Shown piece by piece: positions 51,730 through 61,392 of a stretch of DNA of 64,000 nucleotides. The translations under genes were made by a program, and so were the position numbers. This DNA is from Paenibacillus methanolicus (GTDB lineage Bacteria; Bacillota; Bacilli; Paenibacillales; Paenibacillaceae), in contig NZ_VNHS01000001.1 in NCBI RefSeq assembly GCF_008124765.1, positions 186,001 to 250,000 of the forward strand, given 5' to 3'. The notes beneath the pieces were generated by a model. It was not told where the DNA came from. It searched no databases and saw nothing but the letters and a program-made list of their open reading frames with translations. Every line of letters begins with the position of its first letter. Position 1 is the first letter of the stretch.

Positions 51730-52470
51730 TTGCGCAAATCATTGCTTACGCTAGTGCTCGTCGCGATCGTGCTGACGCTGCTGCCGACCGGCGCGCTGGC
51801 CCATACCGGCGTGAAGACATCCAACCCGGCCAAAGGCGACGTCGTCAAGACGCCGCTGTCGGAGCTTGAAGTAACGTTTAATACGGTCATCGAGCCGTTA
51901 TCGGCATTAACCGTGACGAACGAGGCGGGAGAAGAGGTACCCGTCACCGTGGAGACCGGCAAAGACAGCATGAAAGGCGTGTTCGAGCAGCCGCTTGCCA
52001 GCGGCACGTATACCGTCAAATGGCGGATCATCGGCGAGGACGGGCATAACGTCGACGGCGAATATGCCTTTAAAGTCGAACGTCAAGCGGAAGAAACGCC
52101 GTCGGCATCGACCGACGCTGCCGCCGACGAACGGTTGCCGGATGCAGGGGCATCCGATAGCGGCACCGAGCCGACGACGAGCGCGGGCGGCGATGCGGGC
52201 GCCGCGACATCTGATCAGGAAGCGGAGGCATCCGGACTACCAGACGCCTCCGAGGGAGCGAACTCCTCGCCCCCGGCGTCGGAAGAGCAGACCCCAGCGT
52301 CGACGGATAACGGCAATGCCGAATCGGCGGCTGCCCAGCAAGCCGACTCCGATGCGGACGAGATGTCCGGCGGATCGATGAACGGTTCCACGATCATGTG
52401 GGTCGTATTCGGCGTGCTGCTGCTCGGGGGATTTATATTCGGCGTCGTGCGAATCGCTTCCAAATCGTAA
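51730..52470 (+). CDS. Copper-resistance CopC-domain protein, membrane-anchored
   Basis: A 246-residue protein starting at TTG with AAGGAG about 12 bp upstream. After a signal peptide ending at about residue 24 the mature chain would begin with histidine (HTGVKTSNPAKGD), the N-terminal Cu(II) ligand of CopC. The second site lies in IGEDGHNVDGEYAF. A Ser/Ala/Glu-rich linker (about 118-215) leads to one C-terminal membrane helix (about 219-240), as in Bacillus YcnJ/CopC-type proteins. A copper-binding role at the cell surface is likely; no CopD gene is adjacent. Confidence 0.87.
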   Translation: MRKSLLTLVLVAIVLTLLPTGALAHTGVKTSNPAKGDVVKTPLSELEVTFNTVIEPLSALTVTNEAGEEVPVTVETGKDSMKGVFEQPLASGTYTVKWRIIGEDGHNVDGEYAFKVERQAEETPSASTDAAADERLPDAGASDSGTEPTTSAGGDAGAATSDQEAEASGLPDASEGANSSPPASEEQTPASTDNGNAESAAAQQADSDADEMSGGSMNGSTIMWVVFGVLLLGGFIFGVVRIASKS

Positions 52471-52497
52471 CTTGAAGCGAATGAAGGTCATCAACAA

Positions 52498-52537
52498 AGA
52501 AGAAGCCGTCCTTGCCAAGCGCAAGGGCGGCTTCTTC
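52498..52537. terminator. Bidirectional terminator between the CopC and ROK genes
   Basis: GAAGAAGCCG and CGGCTTCTTC flank an inner CCTTG/CAAGG stem. The minus strand continues TTTGTTG after the stem, so it mainly serves the ROK gene. Confidence 0.7.
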
Positions 52538-52564
52538 CAGTTGTTGCGATCGCGGAACGCCGCT

Positions 52565-53758
52565 TTACACGGACATCGATTTCCATACCATATGGGCGGC
52601 GCCGGTCACGACGGCGTCTTCGCGCAGCACGCCCTTGGAGAAGACGGGCTCGTACTCGGGATAATAATACGTATGCGACAGCGCGATCTCGATGGCGGTC
52701 TGATAGAACCGTTCATGCGCCGTGACGAGCGGTCCGCCTAGGATGATCAGTTCGGGGTGGAACACGTTGATCAAATTGGCGAGCCCGATACCGAAATGCC
52801 TCGCCGTCCGGAGGAACAGCTCCAGCACTTGCCCGTTGTTCTGGGACAGCTCGCTAAGCAATCGATCGTAGGCGATCGAATCGGGCGATGTCTGCCGGAG
52901 CGGCAGCAGCTCGTCTCGGCGGATCTTGGCTTCCGACTGAGCCAACTTCTCCAGCGCCCGCACGGAAACATACGATTCGAGCGCGCCGTAATTGCCGTGC
53001 GATCCGAGCCGCTCGCCGCCCGCTTGGATGATCATTTGCCCGATCGAGCCTTCCATGTCCACCTTCCCGTGCACGATTTGGCCGTGGGACATCATGGCGG
53101 ATCGCAGACTTACGCCCGCATGGACGTAAAGCGCGTGTTGAAGATCCGGCCGATCATCCCGCATCGCCCAATGCTCGCCCATAAGCGCCGTATTCGCCCC
53201 GTTATCAAGCATGGCCGGGATACCGGTCTCGCGCTCGATCAGCTCGCAGATCGGCACTTCCGTCCATCCCGGCGCGCTGAAGTGAAGCGGCTTCAAGATG
53301 CGGCCTTTCTCCCGGTCGAGCGGTCCGACCGCGCCGATCCCGATGCCGATGACGCGATCGCGGCTCAGATGATGGTCGTGCAGCATGGCATCCAATTGCC
53401 GGGCCGCATGCGCCACGAACGTCTCGGGCGTCATGTCCTCGTCCATTCGCCATCGAACGAGCGTCTTCGCGTTGAAATGCAGGTCGAACAGCCCGAGCGC
53501 CGAATAGAACCGCGATATTTCCAAGCCGACGATATAGCCGCGCGAGGCGGCCGCTTGATATAAGATCGGCTTCCGCCCGCCGCTAGAAGGGCCGAATCCA
53601 ACCTCTTCAATATAGCCGTCGCCGCTTAACTCCTCCAACAGACGGTTCATTGTACTGGTCGATAGCTCGAATTGTCCAAGCAGATCCGTCTTGGAGACGA
53701 TGCCCCGCTTGGCGATGGTATGGTACACCATCTTTTTGCGATTAACTTGGTTCTCCAT
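52565..53758 (-). CDS. ROK-family transcriptional regulator (XylR/NagC type) with altered motifs
   Basis: A 397-residue repressor. An N-terminal winged helix (about 10-65: GIVSKTDLLGQFELSTSTMNR) precedes the ROK sugar-kinase-like domain with GIGIGAVGPLD and IINVFHPELIILGG-like NVFHPELIILGG. Two usual marks are missing. The zinc motif CxCGxxGCLE is replaced by GGERLGSHGNYGALE without any cysteine, and the catalytic Asp of N-D-x-N is Gly in LDNGANTALMGE. So it is not a kinase, and ligand binding must work without the zinc site. GGGAGCGACC precedes the ATG. Confidence 0.9.
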   Translation of the reverse strand: MENQVNRKKMVYHTIAKRGIVSKTDLLGQFELSTSTMNRLLEELSGDGYIEEVGFGPSSGGRKPILYQAAASRGYIVGLEISRFYSALGLFDLHFNAKTLVRWRMDEDMTPETFVAHAARQLDAMLHDHHLSRDRVIGIGIGAVGPLDREKGRILKPLHFSAPGWTEVPICELIERETGIPAMLDNGANTALMGEHWAMRDDRPDLQHALYVHAGVSLRSAMMSHGQIVHGKVDMEGSIGQMIIQAGGERLGSHGNYGALESYVSVRALEKLAQSEAKIRRDELLPLRQTSPDSIAYDRLLSELSQNNGQVLELFLRTARHFGIGLANLINVFHPELIILGGPLVTAHERFYQTAIEIALSHTYYYPEYEPVFSKGVLREDAVVTGAAHMVWKSMSV

Positions 53759-54069
53759 GGTCGCTCCCTGCTTACCCGTTAAAGTTGATGCGAATACTAG
53801 ATTCTCTCATCATATCCGAAACGGCTGCAAAGAGCCAGACGATGCGCCAAACAAGGGTAGCGCAATGTGCGAATTTGATGATAAGAATTCAGTCACCAAA
53901 AACCAAATTGAATTTAAGTCGATGAGAATAACGGGGATAAGAGAAGAGTATTCCAATAATAAGATCAACTTATAGCCGTTTCCGCTAATCTTTATTCCAA
54001 AATGAAATAAATAAAGTATAATGGAAGTTAGAAAGTTGACAGTAGTTCATAAAGGAGCCCGAAGCCAAA
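53759..54069. other. Divergent region of the ROK and chromate transporter genes
   Basis: AT-rich DNA with TATAAT at 54017-54022 facing the transporter genes; TTTATT at 53991-53996 is a poor -35 at 20-bp spacing. An open frame across 53691-53975 overlaps the ROK gene and has no family features. Nothing else was recognised. Confidence 0.45.
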
Positions 54070-54702
54070 ATGAGTCATGATACGAAAAAAGCACGGCTGT
54101 TTGATTTGTTCTGGACGTTCTGCCGCATAGGTCCGTCGGCTTTCGGCGGCGGTTATGCGATGATTCCAATCATAGAGCGAGAGGCGGTCGCGAAGCGCCA
54201 ATGGATCCCGGAGTCCGAGCTTGGCGAGCTGCTGACGGTCGCCGGCACGGCGCCTGGGGGCGTCGGCGTTAATGCGGCCGCCTTCATCGGCTACCGGACC
54301 GCCGGCGTGCCGGGGGCGATCGCCGCGGTCGCGGGCATTACGCTGCCGACTTTTCTAATCGTATTCCTGCTCGGCATCGGCTACTCCACATTCGAGCAGA
54401 ACGCGAAAGTCGCGGCGGCGCTGCAAGGCATCCACGGGGCGGTCATCGCGCTCATCGCGGCTGCCGCGTACAAGATGGCCAAGACGGCGCTGTTCGACAA
54501 AGCGACCGCGGGCGTGGCGGCGATCGCGCTATTGCTGCTGCTTTGGACGCCGGTTCATCCCGCGGCGCTGATGGCGATGGGCGTGGCGGCCGGCCTTGGT
54601 ATCGTCCGCGCTAAGGAAAGGTTGGGCATGCGCGTGCAAACCGAAAGAGCGGAATCGGGCGGAGGCGGCGGGGAGACTTATTATCCCGAATATTACATTT
54701 AG
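54070..54702 (+). CDS. Chromate transporter, first subunit (short CHR protein)
   Basis: A 210-residue membrane protein of the CHR family with about six hydrophobic segments. The signature near the N-terminus is FGGGYAMIPIIEREAV, followed by AGTAPGGVGVNAAAFIGYRTAGVPGA. Short CHR proteins work as heterodimers of two half-size chains encoded side by side, as here. They export chromate, or sulfate-like anions. The stop is 14 bp before the second subunit. AAAGGAG lies upstream of the ATG. Confidence 0.92.
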   Translation: MSHDTKKARLFDLFWTFCRIGPSAFGGGYAMIPIIEREAVAKRQWIPESELGELLTVAGTAPGGVGVNAAAFIGYRTAGVPGAIAAVAGITLPTFLIVFLLGIGYSTFEQNAKVAAALQGIHGAVIALIAAAAYKMAKTALFDKATAGVAAIALLLLLWTPVHPAALMAMGVAAGLGIVRAKERLGMRVQTERAESGGGGGETYYPEYYI

Positions 54703-54716
54703 CCGGAGGTGGCGTT

Positions 54717-55256
54717 ATGGGGATTTGGTGGGCATTATTTCTCTTATTTCTTAAAGCGGGCTTACTCTCCTTCGGCGGCGGCTATTCCGTCATGCCGATG
54801 ATCGAGCGGGAAGTCACCGACCGGGGATGGATGGCATCGGGCGAATATTTGGAGCTCGCCGCCGTGGCCGGATTGTCGCCGGGTCCGATGGCCACGAATA
54901 CCGCGACGATGGTCGGCTACCATACGGCCGGGATCGTCGGCGCCATCGCCGCGACGGCCGGCATCGTGCTGCCATCGCTATGCATCATCGTGCTGGCGGC
55001 CGCATTCTGCATGAAGCTGTCCCGTCATAAATGGGTCCGCTCCTCGTTCTACGGCTTGCGGCCGATCGTAACGGGACTCATTCTGTATGCCGCGCTATAC
55101 GTCGGTTTCCTCGCTTTGCCCAAGCCGATCCTGCACTGGTCAACGTTCGCCACGCTGCTGATCGCCGCCGGATCGTTCCTCGTCATGCTGCGCTTCAAGT
55201 GGCATCCCTTCAAGGTCATTCTCGCGGCGGCCGCGGCGGGAATCATTCTCTTCTAG
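54717..55256 (+). CDS. Chromate transporter, second subunit (short CHR protein)
   Basis: A 179-residue CHR half-protein with SFGGGYSVMPMIEREV and GLSPGPMATNTATMVGYHTAGIVGA, parallel to the first subunit. About five or six hydrophobic segments. GGAGG precedes the ATG. Both subunits together make one transporter of the full CHR length. Confidence 0.92.
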   Translation: MGIWWALFLLFLKAGLLSFGGGYSVMPMIEREVTDRGWMASGEYLELAAVAGLSPGPMATNTATMVGYHTAGIVGAIAATAGIVLPSLCIIVLAAAFCMKLSRHKWVRSSFYGLRPIVTGLILYAALYVGFLALPKPILHWSTFATLLIAAGSFLVMLRFKWHPFKVILAAAAAGIILF

Positions 55257-55287
55257 TGTATAGGTCCTTATGCGCGCAGCGTGCCGT

Positions 55288-56370
55288 TCATATTCCGCGA
55301 CGTTGTCGAATCATGGCGACCGCTAGCAGGAGCAACGGAATGCCTACGCCTACGGATGTATAATAAAAAGCATGGTTGGCTGCTTGGAACAATAACTCCG
55401 CAAAGCTTCTCGTCCACAGGCTGAAAATTATAATGAGCCCTCCGATCGGGAATACGATCGGTTTATAATCCGACAGCTTCAACCATTGCGCCGTGCCGAT
55501 CGCCATCGCGTAGTACGTCAAGACGATTCGGAGGAACAAGCTGAAGATCCAGAAAGCCATGACGAGCGATTCCAGATGTTCGAAAAAATCGGCGAGACTG
55601 ATGTAACGGCCCAACACCATGAAAGGAAACATGAAGAAAGGGGTCATGTTGCCCACGATAAACAATGTCGCAAGATTACTGATGCTCATGGTGACCGCCA
55701 GCATGCCGACTGCTCCTAACATCGTCCTTCGGAGCTTCTTGTCGTTCTTCAATGAAGGCATATAAAAGGAGGCGTAAATAAACATGGTAAACCAAAGATG
55801 ATACACGAGCCCGCCTTTGATGATCGGGATGAGGCCGTTCCCGAACACGGGCAGGATATTCGAATACTTGAAATCGGGGAACAACGGCACGCTGATCAAG
55901 AAGAAGAATAAGAGGATGACCGCGGCGAGCAGCTGCGCGTGCCTGGCCAAGGTCTCCACTCCGCTTCTTACGGCAACCCCGCACACGAATACCATAGCGG
56001 CCGCTACGGCGAAAATGGGCGTGCGGGGAAGGAAGTTGAGCGCGATGAATTCGACGAATTGCCGGAGAACGATCCCGGTAGCTTGAAGCGTAAAGAACAT
56101 GAGGAACAAGCCCAGCAGCTTGCCGAGCGGACGGCCCAGTATCGTCACGCTGTATTCGATTATCGATTGGCCGGGGAACCGCCGGTGAAGCGCGCATATC
56201 AGAACGACGACGATGCCACCCGTCACGGCCCCTAGGTAAGGGGCTAACCACATATCTTGTTTCGACATCTGGGCAGCCAGCGATTGGGCGGTCAGCACGG
56301 CCGTCGTCAGCAGGCTGATATAAAAGAATAGCGACATCTGCATGACCGTTATTTTACCATTGTCGAGCAT
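55288..56370 (-). CDS. gerB: Spore germination permease GerKB/GerAB type
   Basis: A 360-residue inner-membrane protein of the spore germination (amino-acid/polyamine permease-like) family with about ten membrane segments. KITVMQMSLFFYISLLTTAVL at the start and LKNDKKLRRTMLGA in the middle are typical GerB regions. It forms the germinant receptor with GerA and GerC and binds the nutrient signal. The ATG at 56370 has GGAGGG at 5 bp; the longer frame from 56391 lacks such a site. It is the last gene of the operon. Confidence 0.92.
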   Translation of the reverse strand: MLDNGKITVMQMSLFFYISLLTTAVLTAQSLAAQMSKQDMWLAPYLGAVTGGIVVVLICALHRRFPGQSIIEYSVTILGRPLGKLLGLFLMFFTLQATGIVLRQFVEFIALNFLPRTPIFAVAAAMVFVCGVAVRSGVETLARHAQLLAAVILLFFFLISVPLFPDFKYSNILPVFGNGLIPIIKGGLVYHLWFTMFIYASFYMPSLKNDKKLRRTMLGAVGMLAVTMSISNLATLFIVGNMTPFFMFPFMVLGRYISLADFFEHLESLVMAFWIFSLFLRIVLTYYAMAIGTAQWLKLSDYKPIVFPIGGLIIIFSLWTRSFAELLFQAANHAFYYTSVGVGIPLLLLAVAMIRQRRGI

Positions 56371-56391
56371 ACGACCCTCCAAACTCGCCAT

Positions 56392-56613
56392 TTACTTGCG
56401 AAGCCATTTGGCCAATGGTTTAAATAAGCTGCTTGTAGTTTCATACGGATCGGGCAGCTGCGGGAAGAGAATCACCAAGGCGGCTAGAACCCAGGCGAGA
56501 AGAATCAGGCCCATTAAGGCAACCCGCTCCCGGCCTGATGCGCGTTTCCATTCCAGAAGGGCGTTCAGCGCGCCAAGGCCTGATAGCCCTAAGATGTATA
56601 ACAAATTCATCAT
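56392..56613 (-). CDS. Small membrane protein between gerC and gerB
   Basis: A 73-residue protein with two hydrophobic segments (about 3-20 and 31-50) and a basic C-terminal tail ending in KWLRK. It starts 11 bp after the true gerC stop and ends 22 bp before the gerB start. Short two-helix proteins (the GerD-subunit position) occur in many ger operons and modulate the receptor. In the gerC reading frame before the lesion this gene appears joined to gerC, but that is an artefact of the frameshift. Confidence 0.75.
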   Translation of the reverse strand: MMNLLYILGLSGLGALNALLEWKRASGRERVALMGLILLAWVLAALVILFPQLPDPYETTSSLFKPLAKWLRK

Positions 56614-56623
56614 CCTTCGATTC

Positions 56624-57780
56624 TCACTCTTCCGCTGCAGAACTTGATGGATTCCGGGTGATGACGCCCGTGCGAATGATTTCGCATTCCTGGTCAACCG
56701 TAATTTCGACGGTGGGAAAGATCGTATCCCAATTCTTCTCCGCCTTGCGCCACTCCCGCGGATACTTCCGGCTGAACGCATCCGCGATACCGAGGAAATC
56801 GGCATTTTGCCGGACGGCTCGCCGGATGACGGAATGAAGGCGCTGCTCACCTCCGCCTCGACGGCTTGGACGAGCTTGCTCATATTTTTCGGCTCCATGA
56901 GATTCAAGGGATTGGGATTCTCCGCGACGAGCCCTTCGGACTGAATCGATAGTTTGGCGGACCATTTACTTTTGCTGATCGAAGGCGTGATCGACGCTTT
57001 GTTCTTATTAAGAAAGACGGAAATCGGCTCTTCTGCTCCTTCCGGCGTAACGGTTACGGTCGCGTTGCGCATCTCGTTTTTAAACCATAAAATGCTCCGG
57101 GTATCGGTGCCTGTAATGCGACCGGTCATACGCCCTTTTTTGATGATCGCCGAACCGTGAATGTACCCGGTCTTGTTCCCTTTGAACATGTTCATTTTGA
57201 CGAGTGGAAGCGCAGCCGTACGCGTCGGTCCAATCAGCAATTGTTGAAGCTGCAGCATATTGACGTTCAGCCCTGTATATGATTTGGTCATCTCGCGCAG
57301 CGCTTCCGAACTTTCGCGTTCAATCTCCGGCTGCCATTCGAGCAGCGCTTTCGCTTTTCCCTCCGCTACAAACACGTTGGCCCTCTCCCTTGGACTCGGA
57401 TGACGGATGAAATAATCCAAGGTCGCATTAATGTCCTTGCGGGCGAACGATTCGCCGATGACGAAAACTTCGTCGTGACCCCAGAAGACGCGGCGCGGCA
57501 GCAATTCTTGCATTTTAGAGGTTGCGTCCGCCATATTCTTGCCTTTCACGGTCCGGACGATTGTTTGCGATGCGACGCTGCCGGAGCCTTCCGTTCCCGC
57601 TTTTGATTGTTTGGTCACGAAAACTTGCATGGACAACTCCAACTGACCGTCATCGGCAAGGTCGACGCCGGCCCCGGTCACGATCGATAGATCATTGATT
57701 TCGACGCGGTCCCAACAACCCGTCGTCAAGAGGAGAAACATGACGGTTCCGATACCTTTGCGCAGCGTTGCAACCATCAT
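56624..57780 (-). pseudogene. gerC: Spore germination lipoprotein GerC, broken by a one-base deletion
   Basis: The N-terminal part is a normal Ger(x)C lipoprotein: lipobox LTTGC, then WDRVEINDLSIVTGAGVD, RRVFWGHDEVFVIGESFA and YFIRHPSPRERANVFVAEG. At about 56832 the frame breaks after VEAEVSSAFI. The neighbouring frame continues exactly with the expected C-terminus, VIRRAVRQNADFLGIADAFS and RKYPREWRKAEKNWD, and stops at 56624. One base is missing in ATTCC-GTC. Without the shift the protein would have about 386 residues, the usual length. The start at 57780 has AGGATGG; the frame opens at 57801. If the lesion is real, this receptor lacks a functional C subunit. Confidence 0.88.
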
Positions 57781-57810
57781 GGGCGGACCATCCTTCAGCA
57801 TGATGTTGGA

Positions 57811-59346
57811 CTACTTGTCAACTTGTGGTGCAGGGGCATCCCCGGTTCCGCTTGCCTCGCCGCTCGCATCTCTTGCCTGATACGGAGCACGTCCGAGCAC
57901 GTCCTGCAGTCCGGCTCGCTTGAACGGAGCGATCGGCTCGAAGTAGGGTTCACCGAGCGAACGCAAGGACAAGAGGTGATTATTGATAAGCAGGACGGCA
58001 AGGATGACGCCTAAGAGACCAAAGCAGGCCGCGAAAAACATGATGGGAAAACGCAACAGCCGAACCGAAATTCCGAAAGCGTGATTCGGAATCATAAACG
58101 AGGCGATGCCCGTCATTGCGACGACCATGACCATTGGCGCCGAGACGATGCCGGATTGAATGGCCGCCTGTCCAATAACTAACGCGCCGACGATGCTGAC
58201 GGCGGCGCCGACCTGCTTCGGCAATCGCGTCCCGGCTTCGCGAAGGCCCTCGAATGTAATTTCCATCAACAAAGCCTCCACGAAAGCGGGGAAAGGGATT
58301 TGATCCCGCGATTGCGCCACGGAAAGCATGAGGGTACTCGGAATCATCTCCTGGTGGAAAGAGAGAATCGAGACATACAGCGATGGGCCGAGCAAAGCGA
58401 TAAAAGCGAAGAAGTAACGCAGCCATCGCAGCGCCGTGCCGTACATAAAACGCTGATAGTAATCCTCCGAAGACTGAAAGAAAGAAAAGACCGAGACCGG
58501 TGCAATGAGGACGAATGGCGAACCTTCCGCTATAATACCCACTCGGCCTTCAAGCAGATTGGCAGTCACCAGATCCGGCCGTTCAGAAGCCAACAACTGC
58601 GGGAAAGGCGAGTATTTGTTGGTTTCCAGATACTCCTCGAGTATGGCGGTATCCAGTAAGCCCTCGACATTAATTTGCGAAAGACGTTTCTCCACCTCAT
58701 CCAACAGGGATGGACTTGCGATGCCTTCGATATAAGCGAGCACCACATTCGTCTGCGAAAAACGGCCAATCTTCATCGATTTGAACTTCAGCCGGGGGCT
58801 CTTCAAACGTTTTCGCAAGAGAGAAGTATTAACGCGCAACGACTCAACGAAGCCTTCCCGGGGGCCGCGAACGACAGGTTCCGCCGAAGGCTCCGAGATG
58901 GAACGTTTCTCGACGGACGGCAGACAGAGGGCAATGCCTTGCTCATGGCCGTCCACGAGCAGAATAGCGCTTCCTTCACCGGCCTGCAGGGCGATTTCCG
59001 CCAATGTGTGGACGATGGTTGTGGAGGAGAGGGCAAGCTTCTGCCTCATATCCTCCGGATTAAGGAAGTCCAACATCCCTTCCACCAGTGGCTTCAGCAC
59101 CTGGCGATCCAGTTCTTCCGTGTTCGTCAATCCGTCGATGTAGAGCAGCACCGCGCTTTGATTGTCGTATCGGCATTCATGAAATACAACGTCGGTGCAA
59201 TCTGCATACATCTCATGCAGCAGCTGGAGATTGGAATACAGCCGCTTGGATAAAGCCAGATGCTGCAGAGCGGGATCTATCGGAATGACAGGCGGGTTCG
59301 GTTGTTGGGACAGGCTGATAAGCCGCTTTATCCGAGAATGGGTCAT
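57811..59346 (-). CDS. gerA: Spore germination protein GerA/GerKA type
   Basis: A 511-residue protein of the GerA family. A soluble N-terminal domain (about 1-285) has DVVFHECRYDNQSAVLLYIDGLTN and PDLVTANLLEGRVGIIAEGS. Four to five membrane segments follow, with the conserved SLHQEMIPS-like SFHQEMIPSTLMLS and LMEITFEGLREAGTRLPKQVG. The Gly/Ala-rich tail is acidic. First gene of the germinant receptor operon. GAGGAG lies about 16 bp before the ATG, longer than usual. Confidence 0.93.
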   Translation of the reverse strand: MTHSRIKRLISLSQQPNPPVIPIDPALQHLALSKRLYSNLQLLHEMYADCTDVVFHECRYDNQSAVLLYIDGLTNTEELDRQVLKPLVEGMLDFLNPEDMRQKLALSSTTIVHTLAEIALQAGEGSAILLVDGHEQGIALCLPSVEKRSISEPSAEPVVRGPREGFVESLRVNTSLLRKRLKSPRLKFKSMKIGRFSQTNVVLAYIEGIASPSLLDEVEKRLSQINVEGLLDTAILEEYLETNKYSPFPQLLASERPDLVTANLLEGRVGIIAEGSPFVLIAPVSVFSFFQSSEDYYQRFMYGTALRWLRYFFAFIALLGPSLYVSILSFHQEMIPSTLMLSVAQSRDQIPFPAFVEALLMEITFEGLREAGTRLPKQVGAAVSIVGALVIGQAAIQSGIVSAPMVMVVAMTGIASFMIPNHAFGISVRLLRFPIMFFAACFGLLGVILAVLLINNHLLSLRSLGEPYFEPIAPFKRAGLQDVLGRAPYQARDASGEASGTGDAPAPQVDK

Positions 59347-59547
59347 TTGGTTTGTCCACTGGCTCCTCTTTTAACTGATTGGTATTTTCTTCAAAAGAGG
59401 TTGCGGCTATACATCGGACTTTAATGAAGCCGCGCTTGCGTCCCCGATTCCCGCATTGGTCACCGCTTGCCCGAATGGGTATAATAAACGTACATGACCA
59501 TGTTATTATGCGGCCATATCCTAGCCGCTAGAACAAAGGAGCAACCT

Positions 59548-61023
59548 ATGACGCCAACCAACGAAAACACCGCGGCCGGCTGGAACTTCGATAACACGTA
59601 TGTCCGATTGCCGGACGCCTTCTATTCGAAGCAGGAGCTGAATCCGGTCGATGAGCCGGCGCTCGTCGTCATGAACGGCCCGCTTGCCGCATCGCTCGGT
59701 ATGAACGAAGAAGCGCTTCGAAGCGAAGAAGCCATCGAGGTATTCGCGGGCAATCGTGCTCCCGAGGGCGCAGAGCCGCTTGCGCAAGCATACGCCGGCC
59801 ATCAATTCGGTCATCTCAACATGCTCGGCGACGGTAGGGCGCTGCTGCTGGGCGAACAAATCACGCCTGGGGGCGAACGGTTCGACATCCAGCTGAAAGG
59901 CTCGGGACGCACGCCGTATTCGCGCGGAGGCGACGGCCGGGCGGCGCTCGGCCCGATGCTGCGGGAGTATATCATCAGCGAGGCGATGCACGGCCTGGGA
60001 ATCCCGACGACCCGCAGTCTGGCCGTGGCCGCGACGGGAGAGTCGATTTACCGCGGCGAGGAGCTGCCAGGCGCGGTGCTTACCCGCGTCGCGTCCAGTC
60101 ATATCCGCGTCGGCACTTTCGTCTATGCGGCGGGCGCGCTGTCCGGGGAGCATCTGGCCACGCTGGCCGAATATACGATCGAGCGGCATTATCCGGAAGC
60201 CGCCAATGCGGAGAACCGGTATCTCGCGCTGCTGGAAGGCGTCGCTGCCCGTCAAGCGTCGCTGATCGCGAAGTGGCAGCTGGTCGGCTTTATCCACGGC
60301 GTCATGAACACCGACAACATGGCGCTCAGCGGAGAGACGATCGATTATGGGCCGTGCGCTTTCATGGACGCCTACGACCCGGCGACGGTGTTCAGTTCGA
60401 TCGATACCCATGGCCGCTACGCATATGGTCAGCAGCCCAAGATCGGCGTTTGGAATCTCTCCCGTTTTGCGGAGACGCTGCTTCCTCTTCTTCACGACGA
60501 TGAGCAGGAAGCGGTCAATTTGGCTCAGCAGGCAATCGAGGGATATATGGATCAGTTTCATGCCCATTTGCTATCGGGAATGCGGGCGAAGCTCGGCATG
60601 TTCGGCGAAGAGGCGGAAGACGAAGAACTAATCGGGCGGCTTCAGACGCTCATGCAGACGCATCGGGCGGATTATACGAATACGTTCCGCTCGCTTACGG
60701 TCGGGGAGCTGGAAGACAACGCGTTGTTCGGCTCGGATGATTTCACGGAGTGGGAGCGGTCATGGCAAGCGCGGCTCGCCCGCCAGCCTCAGACGGAAGA
60801 AGCGCGGCGAGCGCTCATGCGCGCCAATAACCCGTCGATCATTCCGCGCAACCATCGCGTGGAAGAAGCACTGGAGGCGGCTTCGAAACATGGCGATCTG
60901 GAGCCGATGCATCGGTTGCTGACCGCGTTGGCTAATCCGTACGCCTATGCGCCGGAACAAGAGGAATATGCCGTCATGGCCGCATGCGGCGTAGGGCCGT
61001 ACCGTACCTTTTGCGGGACGTAA
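59548..61023 (+). CDS. selO: Protein adenylyltransferase SelO (YdiU family)
   Basis: A 491-residue pseudokinase-fold enzyme that transfers AMP to proteins. Seen: [74 protein letters not shown] (the HxxxNxDN and DYGP motifs for metal and ATP) and [14 protein letters not shown]. The C-terminus ends CGT, a cysteine close to the end where metazoan SelO carries selenocysteine. AAAGGAG fits the ATG at 59548. A terminator follows. Confidence 0.93.
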   Translation: MTPTNENTAAGWNFDNTYVRLPDAFYSKQELNPVDEPALVVMNGPLAASLGMNEEALRSEEAIEVFAGNRAPEGAEPLAQAYAGHQFGHLNMLGDGRALLLGEQITPGGERFDIQLKGSGRTPYSRGGDGRAALGPMLREYIISEAMHGLGIPTTRSLAVAATGESIYRGEELPGAVLTRVASSHIRVGTFVYAAGALSGEHLATLAEYTIERHYPEAANAENRYLALLEGVAARQASLIAKWQLVGFIHGVMNTDNMALSGETIDYGPCAFMDAYDPATVFSSIDTHGRYAYGQQPKIGVWNLSRFAETLLPLLHDDEQEAVNLAQQAIEGYMDQFHAHLLSGMRAKLGMFGEEAEDEELIGRLQTLMQTHRADYTNTFRSLTVGELEDNALFGSDDFTEWERSWQARLARQPQTEEARRALMRANNPSIIPRNHRVEEALEAASKHGDLEPMHRLLTALANPYAYAPEQEEYAVMAACGVGPYRTFCGT

Positions 61024-61105
61024 CCGATAACGAAATTCATTGACTTCGACAACGAGTCGTCCAGAATGATTCCCGTCGCGAGCGCGTTGTAATGATATGC
61101 GAATC

Positions 61106-61134
61106 AAAGAGGGGGCGTCGATCGCCCTCTTTTT
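61106..61134 (+). terminator. Terminator after selO
   Basis: AAAGAGGG-GGCG and CGCCCTCTTT pair around TCGAT, then T residues. Confidence 0.88.
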
Positions 61135-61323
61135 GTCGTTGCCTCGACTTCTACCTTCCTCTATGAGTCTCTATAGGCGTAGCGGCGAAGTCCCTTGATT
61201 CGTCTACCACTGATTTTTAAACACAAAAACACGGATATTTCGCTATGTTGCGGTGGGGGCGATTCCTATAATAGGAACTGTCTTGCATATTGAGGACAAA
61301 AGGAGGACGGCACGCATTCCGTT

Positions 61324-61339
61324 TTGTAAGCGCATCCAT
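61324..61339. promoter_or_regulatory. Candidate cre site upstream of the PL11 gene
   Basis: TTGTAAGCGCATCCAT agrees with the cre consensus WTGNAARCGNWWWCAW at all but one fixed position. It lies 54 bp before the gene and downstream of the possible -10 box, a usual place for CcpA repression. Confidence 0.5.
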
Positions 61340-61392
61340 CTAGAACTCGGACGATGAGTATGTACATACCCAGCAAATGTAGGAGGGACCTT

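Larger units (their letters stand above)
61024..61392. other. Region between selO and the PL11 gene
   Basis: It holds the selO terminator, a possible -10 box TATAAT (61267-61272) inside the palindrome CCTATAATAGG (61265-61275), and a cre-type site. No clear -35 box and no small gene were found. Confidence 0.5.

Noticed and set aside
53691..53975. Plus-strand 94-codon gene before the chromate transporter
   Set aside because: Starts inside the ROK gene on the opposite strand, has no ribosome site and looks like random sequence.
56392..57801. A single 469-residue GerC protein
   Set aside because: Its C-terminal third is an out-of-frame reading plus the next small gene; the true GerC end is in the neighbouring frame.
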